From Dactylosporangium fulvum (GTDB lineage Bacteria > Actinomycetota > Actinomycetes > Mycobacteriales > Micromonosporaceae), in the NCBI RefSeq assembly GCF_025137375.1, contig NZ_CP073720.1, positions 4,302,501 to 4,366,500 of the forward strand: DNA of 64,000 nt. Reading direction: 5' to 3'. The notes beneath the pieces were generated by a model. That model ran no database searches, was not told the DNA's origin, and saw nothing but the letters and a program-made list of their open reading frames with translations. The translations under genes and the position numbers were made by a program. This document shows, in pieces, positions 35,110 to 43,036 of the stretch (the first letter of the stretch is position 1; each line of letters starts with the position of its first letter).

Positions 35110-35630
35110 CGGTGCCGACCGTGGTGCAGGGTGCCGTACCGGCCTGCGTGGTAGACCAGCGGCGGCGTGAGTTCGTTGTCGGCGTGCTGGCCGGCAACCG
35201 GTGCGGCCAGCACGATGGTGTGGTCGCCGGCGGTGATCCGGTCGGTGACCCGGCAGATCAGGCGGGCCGGCACGCCGTGCAGCAGCGGCACGCCCTCCGG
35301 GCCGGGTTCCCACGGCACACCCGCGGCGAAGCGGTCGATGCCGCTGGTGGCGAACGTCCGGGCGACGTGCTCGTGCTCGTGGCCCAGGACGTGGACGGCG
35401 ACCGTGCGGGCGTGCTCGACGGTGCGCCACGCCGACGCGGTGCGGGAAAGGCTGAACGACACCAGCGGCGGGTCGAGTGAGACCGACGTGAACGAGGTGG
35501 CGGTGAAGCCGGCCGGGGGAGCGCCCGCGGCGGTGATCACGACGGCGGACGCGGCGTGGTGGCGCAGCAGCCGCCGGAACAGGTCGGCGTCGACAGTGGA
35601 TGTCTCGGGTCGGACTGGGGCGACGGTCAT
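35106..35630 (-). CDS. Flavin reductase (FMN-binding split-barrel)
   Basis: 174 residues. ADLFRRLLRHHAASAVVITA, APPAGFTATSFTSVSLDPPL and VSFSLSRTASAWRTV are the flavin reductase-like split-barrel signatures; GVPARLICRVTDRITAGDHT continues the fold. It makes free FMNH2 for two-component monooxygenases and is the obvious partner of the enzyme at 31955-33259. Start at ATG 35630 with GGAGG seven bases upstream. Coupled to the GNAT gene. Confidence 0.92.
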   Translation of the reverse strand: MTVAPVRPETSTVDADLFRRLLRHHAASAVVITAAGAPPAGFTATSFTSVSLDPPLVSFSLSRTASAWRTVEHARTVAVHVLGHEHEHVARTFATSGIDRFAAGVPWEPGPEGVPLLHGVPARLICRVTDRITAGDHTIVLAAPVAGQHADNELTPPLVYHAGRYGTLHHGRHR

Positions 35631-35765
35631 CACGGACCTCCGAGCGTGATGTACGGACAGCACGGACCGCTCGGCCGGCGTGATGCTGCGCCGAGGTGGT
35701 CTGCTGTTGGTTCGACGGGGGAGTGGGCTGCCCGGACGTGCGGGAACGAAGGCGGCGAGGGCCGG

Positions 35766-35843
35766 TCAGGCCGGGCTGGGGGACGACCGCACGCGACCGA
35801 CGTCGATGTGACCGCAGATCGCCAACCGTAACGCTGGTGCCAT
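35766..35843 (-). CDS. Possible leader peptide of the flavin reductase operon
   Basis: A 25-codon frame in the 5' region of the flavin reductase gene, reading MAPALRLAICGHIDVGRVRS and ending with SPA after a few more residues. The GHIDVGRV core resembles the R-H-[IV]-D-L-x-R-V core of actinobacterial sulfur leader peptides. The ribosome site is weak and only one Cys is present. It matters because a second leader of this class lies at 31645-31746. Confidence 0.4.
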   Translation of the reverse strand: MAPALRLAICGHIDVGRVRSSPSPA

Positions 35844-35935
35844 GGCGCAAGTGCAGCAGCACCCGTCGACGGTGTCAACGCTCAGTGGTCCGTCCTGTCG
35901 CCCTTGTCACGACCGCGGGGCAAACCATGGACTAA

Positions 35936-35952
35936 TACATACTAAGTACATA
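35936..35952. promoter_or_regulatory. Direct repeat TACATA-N5-TACATA before the M20 gene
   Basis: TACATACTAAGTACATA holds two exact hexamers 11 bp apart, ending 13 bases before the ATG at 35966. The geometry (6+5+6) is the same as in the TTCGTA repeats at 40346 and 41699, though the hexamer differs. It also overlaps the likely -10 region. Confidence 0.45.
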
Positions 35953-35965
35953 GGATAGCTGGGTT

Positions 35966-37303
35966 ATGACTGCTGCCAACCTGACGTCGGCGGGGCGGAC
36001 GAGCTCCGCGGTCGACGAGGTCACCGGCCTCGTGAGCGACCTCATCCGCATCGACACCACAAACACCGGTGACCCGGCGACGCTCACCGGTGAGCGGGTC
36101 GCCGCCGAGTACGTCGCGGAGCGGCTCGCCGAGGCGGGCTACGAGCCCGAGTACGTCGAGTCCGGCGGCCGGGGCCGCGGCAACGTGATCGTCCGCCTGC
36201 CCGGTGCCGACCCCGGCCGCGGCGCGCTCCTGGTCCACGGCCACCTCGACGTCGTGCCCGCCGACCCGGCCGAGTGGACCGTCCATCCGCTCTCCGGCGA
36301 GGTCCGCGACGGCTACGTCTGGGGCCGCGGCGCCATCGACATGAAGCACATGGTCGGCATGAGCCTGGCCGTCGCCCGGCAGCTCAAGCGCGACGGCACG
36401 GTCCCGCCCCGCGACATCGTCTTCGCCTTCCTCGCCGACGAGGAGGCCGGCGGTTTCCAGGGCGCCCGTTGGCTCGTCGAGCACCGCCGGGAGTTCTTCG
36501 ACGGCGTCACCGAGGCCGTCAGCGAGGTCGGCGGCTTTTCGCTGACCGTGCGCGACGGCGTCCGCGCCTACCTCGTCGAGACCGCGGAGAAGGGCATCAT
36601 GTGGCTGCGGCTCAAGGTCCGCGGTACCGCCGGCCACGGCTCGATGCTGCACGCCGACAACGCCGTGGCCAAGCTCGCCGCCGCCGTCACCCGCCTCGAC
36701 GCCCACCGCTTTCCGATCGTGCTGACCGCCCCGGTGCGCGAGTTCCTGCAGGGCGTCGGCGAGCTGACCGGCGTGCCGTTCGACGAGAACGACCCCGAGG
36801 CGGCCCTCGGTCGGCTCGGATCGCTCGCCCGGATGATCGGCGCGTCGCTGCGCGACACCGCCAACGTGACGATGTTCCACGCCGGCTACAAGTCCAACGT
36901 GGTGCCGTCGCTGGCCGAGGCGACCGTCGACGGCCGGATGCTGCCCGGCCGCGAGGAGGCGTTCGAACGGACCCTCGCCGAGCTGCTCGGACCCGACGTC
37001 GAGCTGGAGTGGGACAGCCTTCCGCCCGTTGAGACGACCTTCGACGGACACCTGGTGGACGCCATGGCGGCGGCGATCTCAGCCGAAGACCCCGGAGCGC
37101 GGGTGCTGCCGTACATGCTCTCCGCCGGTACCGACGCGAAGTCCTTCCAGCGGCTCGGCATCCGCCACTTCGGGTTCGCGCCGCTGCGGCTGCCCCCGGA
37201 CCTCGACTTCACGGCGCTGTTCCACGGCGTCGACGAACGCGTCCCGGTCGACGGCCTGGAGTTCGGCACCCGGGTCCTGACGCGGCTGCTCCTGAGCAGC
37301 TGA
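35966..37303 (+). CDS. M20 family metallohydrolase (ArgE/DapE/dipeptidase type)
   Basis: 445 residues. Zinc ligands and catalytic residues are readable: LLVHGHLDVVPAD, VWGRGAIDMKHMVG, FAFLADEEAGG (general-base Glu pair) and a late His in ALFHGVDERVPVDG. The inserted dimerisation domain runs from about residue 200 to 330 (KVRGTAGHGSMLHADNAVAK). It hydrolyses an N-acyl amino acid or dipeptide in the cytoplasm. It lies between the scavenging locus and the amidohydrolase locus and could serve either. The gene has its own promoter. Confidence 0.92.
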   Translation: MTAANLTSAGRTSSAVDEVTGLVSDLIRIDTTNTGDPATLTGERVAAEYVAERLAEAGYEPEYVESGGRGRGNVIVRLPGADPGRGALLVHGHLDVVPADPAEWTVHPLSGEVRDGYVWGRGAIDMKHMVGMSLAVARQLKRDGTVPPRDIVFAFLADEEAGGFQGARWLVEHRREFFDGVTEAVSEVGGFSLTVRDGVRAYLVETAEKGIMWLRLKVRGTAGHGSMLHADNAVAKLAAAVTRLDAHRFPIVLTAPVREFLQGVGELTGVPFDENDPEAALGRLGSLARMIGASLRDTANVTMFHAGYKSNVVPSLAEATVDGRMLPGREEAFERTLAELLGPDVELEWDSLPPVETTFDGHLVDAMAAAISAEDPGARVLPYMLSAGTDAKSFQRLGIRHFGFAPLRLPPDLDFTALFHGVDERVPVDGLEFGTRVLTRLLLSS

Positions 37304-37335
37304 CGAGGAGCCCGATCAGCGACGTGCGACCCGGG

Positions 37336-37716
37336 TCATGGCCCTGTGTACAGGATCGCGTCGACCTCGATGTCGAAGCCGTTCAGCGCAACCGGGATGG
37401 TGGTGCGTACGGGCAGGTTCTCCATGCCGAAGAACTCGACGTACACCTGGTTCATCTCCGCGAAATCGGCGAAGTCGCGCAGGTAGACGCCGACCCGCAC
37501 GGCCTGGCTGAGCTCCGCGCCGGCCGCCTCGGCCACCTTGGCGAGGTTGGTGAACGCGGCTCGGGCCTGCTCCAGGAACGTCCCCTGCACCCACGTCCCG
37601 TCGGGTCGCACCGGGCAGGCGCCGGCGAGGTAGACGGTGTCGCCGGCGACGACGGCCTGCGAGTACGGGCCGCCGGGCGGGGCGGCCTGGTCGGTGTGCA
37701 CGATGTGCTTCGGCAT
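37336..37716 (-). CDS. RidA family enamine/imine deaminase
   Basis: 126 residues of the YjgF/YER057c/UK114 fold. VHTDQAAPPGGPYSQAVVAG and VYLAGACPVRPDG open the protein; VRVGVYLRDFADFAEMNQVY and VRTTIPVALNGFDIEVDAIL close it. The conserved Arg that binds the substrate carboxylate is in LPVRTTI. RidA hydrolyses 2-aminoacrylate and related enamines. With a D-Ser-dehydratase-like enzyme at 40453 this makes biochemical sense. It is 31 bp after the amidohydrolase gene, same strand. Confidence 0.92.
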   Translation of the reverse strand: MPKHIVHTDQAAPPGGPYSQAVVAGDTVYLAGACPVRPDGTWVQGTFLEQARAAFTNLAKVAEAAGAELSQAVRVGVYLRDFADFAEMNQVYVEFFGMENLPVRTTIPVALNGFDIEVDAILYTGP

Positions 37717-37747
37717 GGCGTGGTTCAGCCTTCCTGATGGTGTCGGG

Positions 37748-39007
37748 TCAGTTTCGGGTAACAGGGAACTGCTCGGTGAGGCCGTCGGCGCCGACGAGCG
37801 GCGTGACGAGCATGGCCCGGAGCATGTCGGTGCGGCGGTTGAGGGCCTGGCGCTGCTCCGGGGTCAGTGGGATCCAAGGGCGGGGTGGCTCGGGGAGCAG
37901 TGGCGGGAGCAGGCGTCCGGCGATGTAGGTGGCCTCGTTGACGAGGCGCTGCTTGGCGCTGCGGCGCTGCTGGTGCACGTCGACGAGCTCGAACGGTCCG
38001 TCCTCGACGCGGAACACCGCCACGTCGGCGGGGGCGCCGGGGGCGAGGGTGCCGACGCCCTCGGGCAGCCCGAGGGCGCGCGCGGGCCGGATCGTGGTCG
38101 CCGCCACGACCTCTTCTACGGGCAGCCCGACGGCGAGGAGCTTCGCCATCGTGGTCGGCAGGTCGAACACCGGCCCGTACAGGCAGCGGGCGTGCAGGTC
38201 GGTGGAGATCGTGTGCGGCACGAGCCCGGCCTCCAACTGCGCCTCGAGGGTGTCGAAGGCGAAGCCGCCCGAGCCGTGGCCGATGTCGAGGAGGACGCCG
38301 TTCGCGTACGCGTCGCGCATGGCCGGGCTGACCCGCCCCGGACCTGCGGCGATCGCGGAGGCACAGTGGGTGATGATGTCGCCTGGGCGCAGCAGTGCGA
38401 GGACCTCGTCGAGCGACGGTGGCGCGGCGCCGATGTGCACCATCACAGGCACCGCGCACGCCTCGGCCACGGCGATGCCGCGCCGCAGCGGCGTGACCCC
38501 GTGCCGGCCGACGGTCTCCCGGTCGACGCGGACCTTCACGCCGACGAGGAGGTCGCGGTTGTCGCGCATGGTCTCGATCGCGAGGTCGACGTCGCAGTTG
38601 TCGAGCTCGCGGTTCTCGCCGGTGCGCCCGGTGAGCCCGACCGCGGAGATGTTGAGCAGGGCCGGGACGCGGACCCGCCGGTGCCGCAGCGAGGCGCGGA
38701 AGGCGTCGACGGAGTAGGCTCCGCTGGAGCCGGCGTCGACCCAGGTGGTGACTCCGGAATACCAGGCGACCGGGTCCGGGTCGATGCCCCAGTAGGTGGC
38801 ACCGGTGTGGACGTGCGTGTGCATGTCGACGAGGCCCGGCGTGAGCACCTTGCCGGTGACGTCGACGACCTCGGTGGTCGCGTCGCGAGGCAGGTCCGGT
38901 GCGACGGCGGCGATTCGGCCGCCGTGCACGGCGACGTCGAACCGGCCCACGTGCCCGCCGCCCACGTCGATGACCCGGCCGCCGGTGAACAGCAGGTCAC
39001 CGCTCAC
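37748..39007 (-). CDS. Amidohydrolase/deacetylase family metallohydrolase (EF_0837 type)
   Basis: 419 residues of the urease-related TIM-barrel superfamily. DLLFTGGRVIDVGGGHVG forms the N-terminal beta part, LTPGLVDMHTHVHTG binds the first metals, VKVRVDRET may carry the bridging Lys, VMVHIGAAPP and ITHCASA supply His, and HTISTDLHARCLYG the catalytic Asp. Such enzymes deacylate N-acyl amino acids or related amides. The stop of the upstream regulator overlaps this start by 11 bases. Operon order: regulator, amidohydrolase, RidA. Confidence 0.88.
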   Translation of the reverse strand: MSGDLLFTGGRVIDVGGGHVGRFDVAVHGGRIAAVAPDLPRDATTEVVDVTGKVLTPGLVDMHTHVHTGATYWGIDPDPVAWYSGVTTWVDAGSSGAYSVDAFRASLRHRRVRVPALLNISAVGLTGRTGENRELDNCDVDLAIETMRDNRDLLVGVKVRVDRETVGRHGVTPLRRGIAVAEACAVPVMVHIGAAPPSLDEVLALLRPGDIITHCASAIAAGPGRVSPAMRDAYANGVLLDIGHGSGGFAFDTLEAQLEAGLVPHTISTDLHARCLYGPVFDLPTTMAKLLAVGLPVEEVVAATTIRPARALGLPEGVGTLAPGAPADVAVFRVEDGPFELVDVHQQRRSAKQRLVNEATYIAGRLLPPLLPEPPRPWIPLTPEQRQALNRRTDMLRAMLVTPLVGADGLTEQFPVTRN

Positions 39008-40313
39008 CGGGGACCGCGTTTCGTGCGTTGCCGATCTCGAGCCGGTAGAGCCGGGTGGGGCGGCCCTTGCGGTTGACCTGTGCGCTGCCTTCGGGGGTCA
39101 CGAGGCCGTGCTCGCTGAGCTTGCGGATGAGCCGCCGCCCGCTCGGGTCGGTGATGCCGAGGGAGCTTGCCAGGTCGCCCGGTGAGATCGCTGTGCCGTT
39201 CAGGCTGCGCTCGAGCGCCGACAGCCGCGACAAGGTGGCCGGACTCAGACCGACTTCCCGCGCCAGGTCTTCCAGCGCTGGGCCGTGTTCGCGGTACGTG
39301 AAGGCGAGCGAGCTTCCCGCGGCACCCATCGGGCCGATCATGACGCCGCTGTCCTCGATGAGGTACGCCCCGGGGGAGCCGTCCTGCTCAGCGCGTGCGG
39401 CGGCGCGCTCGGCGAGGGCGACGCACGTGCGCGCCGATGCGCCGACGCCGAACCCGGCCACGACCCGCACGCCGAGGCTCTCGTGAGCCTGGGTCAGGAC
39501 CGGAAGACCGACCCAGTTGTGGGTGACCGTCTCGAACAGGGCACGGTGCGCGAAGACGACAACGCCGCGGCGGTCGCGGTCCTCGATCCAGGCGTCGGCG
39601 AACTCGGGCGTGTTGAGCAGCATGTTCATCAGGCCGACGCGGGCGCGGTCGAGGTCCGGGGAGTGGCTGACGATCAGGAAGACACCCGCGGCGAACCGCA
39701 GTTCGCTGGCCCGCTTCGACTGGATGCGCAGCGCGAGGTCGTGCAGGTCGGCGCGGAGCGTGGCGATCCCGGGCAGGCCGCTGAGCACCGCTGTCTCGGC
39801 ACCGAGCTCGGCCATCACGCCGGTGCGGACGCTGATCACGTACGAGCCGCCGGAGCGGGTCAGGAACTCCCGGTGGAACGCGACGATGTCGGTGACGGAC
39901 TGGTCGGGGTCGAACGGCAGGCAGGCGATATCGGCGCGGTTGAGGCCGAGCGCGTAGGCGACCTCGTCGACCGTCTCCTGGGTGAAGGTGTCGATGCTCA
40001 CCGGAGTCGCGGGCAGGCCCCGCGCGAGTGCCCGGCACCAGCTCAAGGCGAGGTCAAGGCCGGCCGGCCTGGTCACGGTGACCTGCAGGTCGGCCGGCAG
40101 GAGGTCGCGGCACCGGGCGTAGGGCACCGAGCCGAGGAGCAGGCCGTCGACGTGCCTCCGGTCGAGCAGGGCACGGACCCCGTCGCGGATCTCGCTCTCC
40201 TGCTCATAGACGACCCATTCGATGGTCACCCCGGTCAACGTGCGGGCGGCGTCCGCGAACAGGTCGCGATGACTTGCGTGGACGACGAGGCCGATCACCA
40301 TCACCACCGGCAC
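38997..40313 (-). CDS. Multi-domain transcriptional regulator of the amidohydrolase locus
   Basis: 438 residues from GTG 40313, chosen because GAGGAG lies seven bases upstream. The N-terminal ~190 residues look like a periplasmic-binding or Asp-racemase-like sensing fold (VMVIGLVVHASHRDLFADAA). The middle has a GGDEF-like but non-catalytic segment (RVVAGFGVGASARTCVALAE). Two winged helices end the protein: EVGLSPATLSRLSALERSLN and SLGITDPSGRRLIRKLSEHG. It diverges from the PLP-enzyme gene across an operator present twice in the window, so it likely controls both itself and 40453-46456. Confidence 0.8.
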   Translation of the reverse strand: MPVVMVIGLVVHASHRDLFADAARTLTGVTIEWVVYEQESEIRDGVRALLDRRHVDGLLLGSVPYARCRDLLPADLQVTVTRPAGLDLALSWCRALARGLPATPVSIDTFTQETVDEVAYALGLNRADIACLPFDPDQSVTDIVAFHREFLTRSGGSYVISVRTGVMAELGAETAVLSGLPGIATLRADLHDLALRIQSKRASELRFAAGVFLIVSHSPDLDRARVGLMNMLLNTPEFADAWIEDRDRRGVVVFAHRALFETVTHNWVGLPVLTQAHESLGVRVVAGFGVGASARTCVALAERAAARAEQDGSPGAYLIEDSGVMIGPMGAAGSSLAFTYREHGPALEDLAREVGLSPATLSRLSALERSLNGTAISPGDLASSLGITDPSGRRLIRKLSEHGLVTPEGSAQVNRKGRPTRLYRLEIGNARNAVPGER

Positions 40314-40345
40314 GTGGGTACTCCTCGGTCTGGTACATACGATCT

Positions 40346-40364
40346 GGTTCGTAAGTAGCTCGTA
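40346..40364. promoter_or_regulatory. Operator copy 1, GGTTCGTAAGTAGCTCGTA
   Basis: A 19-bp site in the 140-bp gap between the regulator (40313, minus) and the PLP enzyme (40453, plus). It contains hexamers TTCGTA and CTCGTA exactly 11 bp apart. The same 19 bp, with one difference and in the opposite orientation, occurs at 41699-41717 before the sugar ABC operon. A TACATACGA segment lies just to its left. Confidence 0.75.
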
Positions 40365-40452
40365 TGAGCCGGTTCCAAGCGTGCGGCTTGGAACCGGGAT
40401 GGTCAAGCACGGATTCTCGCGCAGGCGACCGGAAACGACAGGAAGGCACCAC

Positions 40453-41643
40453 ATGGACCTCGACTGGCGGACCAAGGGCTTCTGGCTGCCGGACGCCGCG
40501 ACCGACGTGGCGACCTTCGCGGCGGCGGGTCACAGCCTTTTCGACGGCGGGTTCACCTGGCCGTTGCTCGTCGCACGCCGGTCGGCGGTCGAGCACAACC
40601 TGCGGACGATGGTCGCCTTCTGCGCTCGGCGCGGTCTCGCGTTCGCGCCGCACGTGAAGACGACGATGGCGCCGAAGCTGATCGCCGCACAGCTGGACGC
40701 GGGCGCCTGGGGCGTGACCACGGCCACCGCCAACCAGGCGCTGATCTGCCGGAACCTGGGCGTGCCGCGGGTGCTGCTGGCCAACCAGCTCCTCGACCCG
40801 ACCGTGCTGCGGTGGGCGGCACGGCAGGCACAGGACGGCTTCGACCTGCTGTTCCAGGTTGACTCGAGGCAAGGTGTTCGGGCCGCGGCCGGACTGCCGC
40901 TGCGCGTCCTCGTCGAGTTGGGTCACCCCGGCGGGCGCACCGGCTGCCGTACCGTTGAGGAGCTTCTCGCGGTCGCACGGGCGGTCGACGCCGCGCCGGG
41001 CCTGACGCTCGCCGGCGTGGCCGCGTACGAGGGTGGACTCCCGGGGCTCGAGCAGGTCCTGGCCTTCCTCGACGGGCTGCGCGGCGCGGTCGCCGCCCTC
41101 GCCGGGCACGGGCTGCTCGGCCCGGAGGTGGTCGTGGCGACCGGGGGCAGTGCCTGGTTCGACCTCGTCGCCGACCGCCTCGCCGGGCAGTGGTTACCCG
41201 GACGTGCGGTGCGGCTCGTGCTGCGCAGCGGCGCGTATGTCAGCCACGACGACGGCTTCTACCGGGAGCGGACGCCGTTCAACCGCCTCGGCGGCGAGCG
41301 CCTTCGCCCCGCGCTGGAGATCTGGGCGCAGGTCCTGTCCACTCCCGAGCCCGGCCTGGCCATCGTCGGGATGGGCAAGCGCGACGTCTCCTTCGACGAG
41401 GGGCTGCCGGAGCCGGCCGCCGTCCGGCGCGCCGACGGCACTGTCGTACCGGCCGTCGGGATGACCGTGACCAGGGTGAACGACCACCACGGGTACCTGT
41501 CGACCGGGGGCGTCGAGGTCGAGCCGGGCGACCTCGTGCGGTTCGGGATCTCGCACCCGTGTACCGCCTTCGACAAGTGGCGGGCGATCCCATACATCGA
41601 TGATGACGGAATGGTTACGGACGTGCTGCAGACCTGCTTCTGA
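40453..41643 (+). CDS. PLP-dependent D-amino-acid dehydratase/aldolase (DSD1/D-threonine aldolase fold)
   Basis: 396 residues from ATG 40453 with GGAAGG seven bases upstream. The alanine-racemase-type barrel is shown by WPLLVARRSAVEHNLRTMVA, the PLP Lys in FAPHVKTTMAP, and LPLRVLVELGHPGGRTGCRT. The C-terminal metal motif is ISHPCTAFDKW (His-x-Cys), as in zinc D-Ser dehydratase and D-Thr aldolase. It would convert a D-hydroxy amino acid to a keto acid or aldehyde, and an enamine intermediate could be handled by the RidA gene nearby. Divergent from its presumed regulator. Confidence 0.88.
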   Translation: MDLDWRTKGFWLPDAATDVATFAAAGHSLFDGGFTWPLLVARRSAVEHNLRTMVAFCARRGLAFAPHVKTTMAPKLIAAQLDAGAWGVTTATANQALICRNLGVPRVLLANQLLDPTVLRWAARQAQDGFDLLFQVDSRQGVRAAAGLPLRVLVELGHPGGRTGCRTVEELLAVARAVDAAPGLTLAGVAAYEGGLPGLEQVLAFLDGLRGAVAALAGHGLLGPEVVVATGGSAWFDLVADRLAGQWLPGRAVRLVLRSGAYVSHDDGFYRERTPFNRLGGERLRPALEIWAQVLSTPEPGLAIVGMGKRDVSFDEGLPEPAAVRRADGTVVPAVGMTVTRVNDHHGYLSTGGVEVEPGDLVRFGISHPCTAFDKWRAIPYIDDDGMVTDVLQTCF

Positions 41644-41698
41644 CCCGGCGACTCTTGACTTGCGGGTGATCCGCGTCTCACGCTAGGGGCCACGCTTC

Positions 41699-41717
41699 TA
41701 CGAACTACTTACGAACC
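41699..41717. promoter_or_regulatory. Operator copy 2, upstream of the sugar ABC operon
   Basis: TACGAACTACTTACGAACC is the reverse complement of GGTTCGTAAGTAGTTCGTA, matching the 40346 site at 18 of 19 positions. It lies 23 bases before the ATG of the binding protein at 41741. Here both hexamers are perfect TTCGTA. Confidence 0.75.
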
Positions 41718-41740
41718 TAGCCCGTATTTAGGGAGACGCG

Positions 41741-43036
41741 ATGCATGTTCGCCTGATGGGTGCGCTCGGCGCCCTGCTCTCGGCCGGGCTCCTCGTCGCC
41801 GGCTGCGCGCCGTCCACCGCGCCCGCGACCGGGGGAACCGAGGACAAGACGACCGGCACGCTGCGCGTGTGGCTGTTCGACGAGCCCAACCGCGCGCCGA
41901 AGGAGAAGGTCGTGGGCGAGGCCGTCAAGGAGTTCACGGCCGCGCACAAGGACGTGACGGTCGACGTCAGCTACATCGCCGTCCAGACGCGCAGCGAACG
42001 GTTCAAGGGTGCGTTCAACGACCCGGCCAGCGCACCCGACGTCGTCGAGTACGGCAACACCGACCTGCCCGAATACGTCGCGGCCGGCGGCCTCGCCGAT
42101 GTGGGCAAGGACGTCGACGGCTGGGCCGAGGGCAAGGAACTCGGCGCCGACCTGCGGGGCAGCGCCACCGTCGACGGCAAGCTCTACGGCGTGCCGTGGT
42201 ATGTCGGCGTCCGGGCCCTCTACTACCGCACCGACGTCTTCACCGAGCTCGGCCTCACCCCGCCGGCCTCGCAGGAGGAGTTGTTCGCCGCGGCCCGCAA
42301 GATCCGCGCGACCAGACCGGAGCTGCTCGGCATCGCCGTGGGCGGGAAGTACACCTTCGGTGCCCTGCCGTTCGTCTGGGACGCCGGCGGGGACCTCGCC
42401 ACCAAGTCGGGGACCGGCTACACGGCGGCGATCAACTCGCCGCAGTCGAAGGTCGGCGTGAAGGCGTACACCGACCTGATCAAGCCCGACATCTGCCCGC
42501 CCCAGCAGTGTGCCGACCTCACCGGCGGCAAGACCGTCGAGCTGTTCGCCAGCGGTAAGGCGGGCATGGCCATCCTCGGCAACTTCAACCGCGCGGCGGT
42601 GGACGCCGGCGCGGCCAAGGGCAAGTACGCGGTCGTCCCGCTCCCTGGCGTCAAGGCCGGCTCGGTCGCCCCGGCGTTCGCCGGCGGCAACAACCTCGGC
42701 GTCATGAAGAGCACCCAGCACCGCACGCTCGCCGCGGACTTCATGAAGCTGCTCGCCGGCAAGAAGTACCAGCAACAGATGTACGACGCGATGGGCAACC
42801 TGCCGACGCTCACCTCGGCGCGGACCGAGCTGGCCGGCAAGGAGCCGTTCCTGAAGCCGTTCCTCGACACCATCGCCGCCGGCACCCGCTTCGTCCCGCT
42901 GGACGCGGCCTGGGGCAAGATCGACGCCCAGGCCGTCATCCCGACCATGCTGGAGAAGATTGTCACCGGACGCGCCACCGTCGATCAGGCGACCGAAGAG
43001 GCGGCAACCGCGATGAAGGCCGCGTTCGCCAAGTGA
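41741..43036 (+). CDS. Sugar ABC transporter substrate-binding lipoprotein (NgcE-like)
   Basis: 431 residues. The signal peptide MHVRLMGALGALLSAGLLVA ends in the lipobox LVAGC. The rest is a family-1 solute-binding fold: TLRVWLFDEPNRAPKEKVVG, APDVVEYGNTDLPEYVAAGG, YGVPWYVGVRALYYRTDVF and AGMAILGNFNRAA. The neighbouring GH20 hexosaminidase and the NgcE/DasA resemblance suggest GlcNAc, chitobiose or a related amino sugar. First gene of a four-gene overlapping operon behind operator copy 2. No ATPase gene is present, as usual when MsiK is shared. Confidence 0.93.
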   Translation: MHVRLMGALGALLSAGLLVAGCAPSTAPATGGTEDKTTGTLRVWLFDEPNRAPKEKVVGEAVKEFTAAHKDVTVDVSYIAVQTRSERFKGAFNDPASAPDVVEYGNTDLPEYVAAGGLADVGKDVDGWAEGKELGADLRGSATVDGKLYGVPWYVGVRALYYRTDVFTELGLTPPASQEELFAAARKIRATRPELLGIAVGGKYTFGALPFVWDAGGDLATKSGTGYTAAINSPQSKVGVKAYTDLIKPDICPPQQCADLTGGKTVELFASGKAGMAILGNFNRAAVDAGAAKGKYAVVPLPGVKAGSVAPAFAGGNNLGVMKSTQHRTLAADFMKLLAGKKYQQQMYDAMGNLPTLTSARTELAGKEPFLKPFLDTIAAGTRFVPLDAAWGKIDAQAVIPTMLEKIVTGRATVDQATEEAATAMKAAFAK

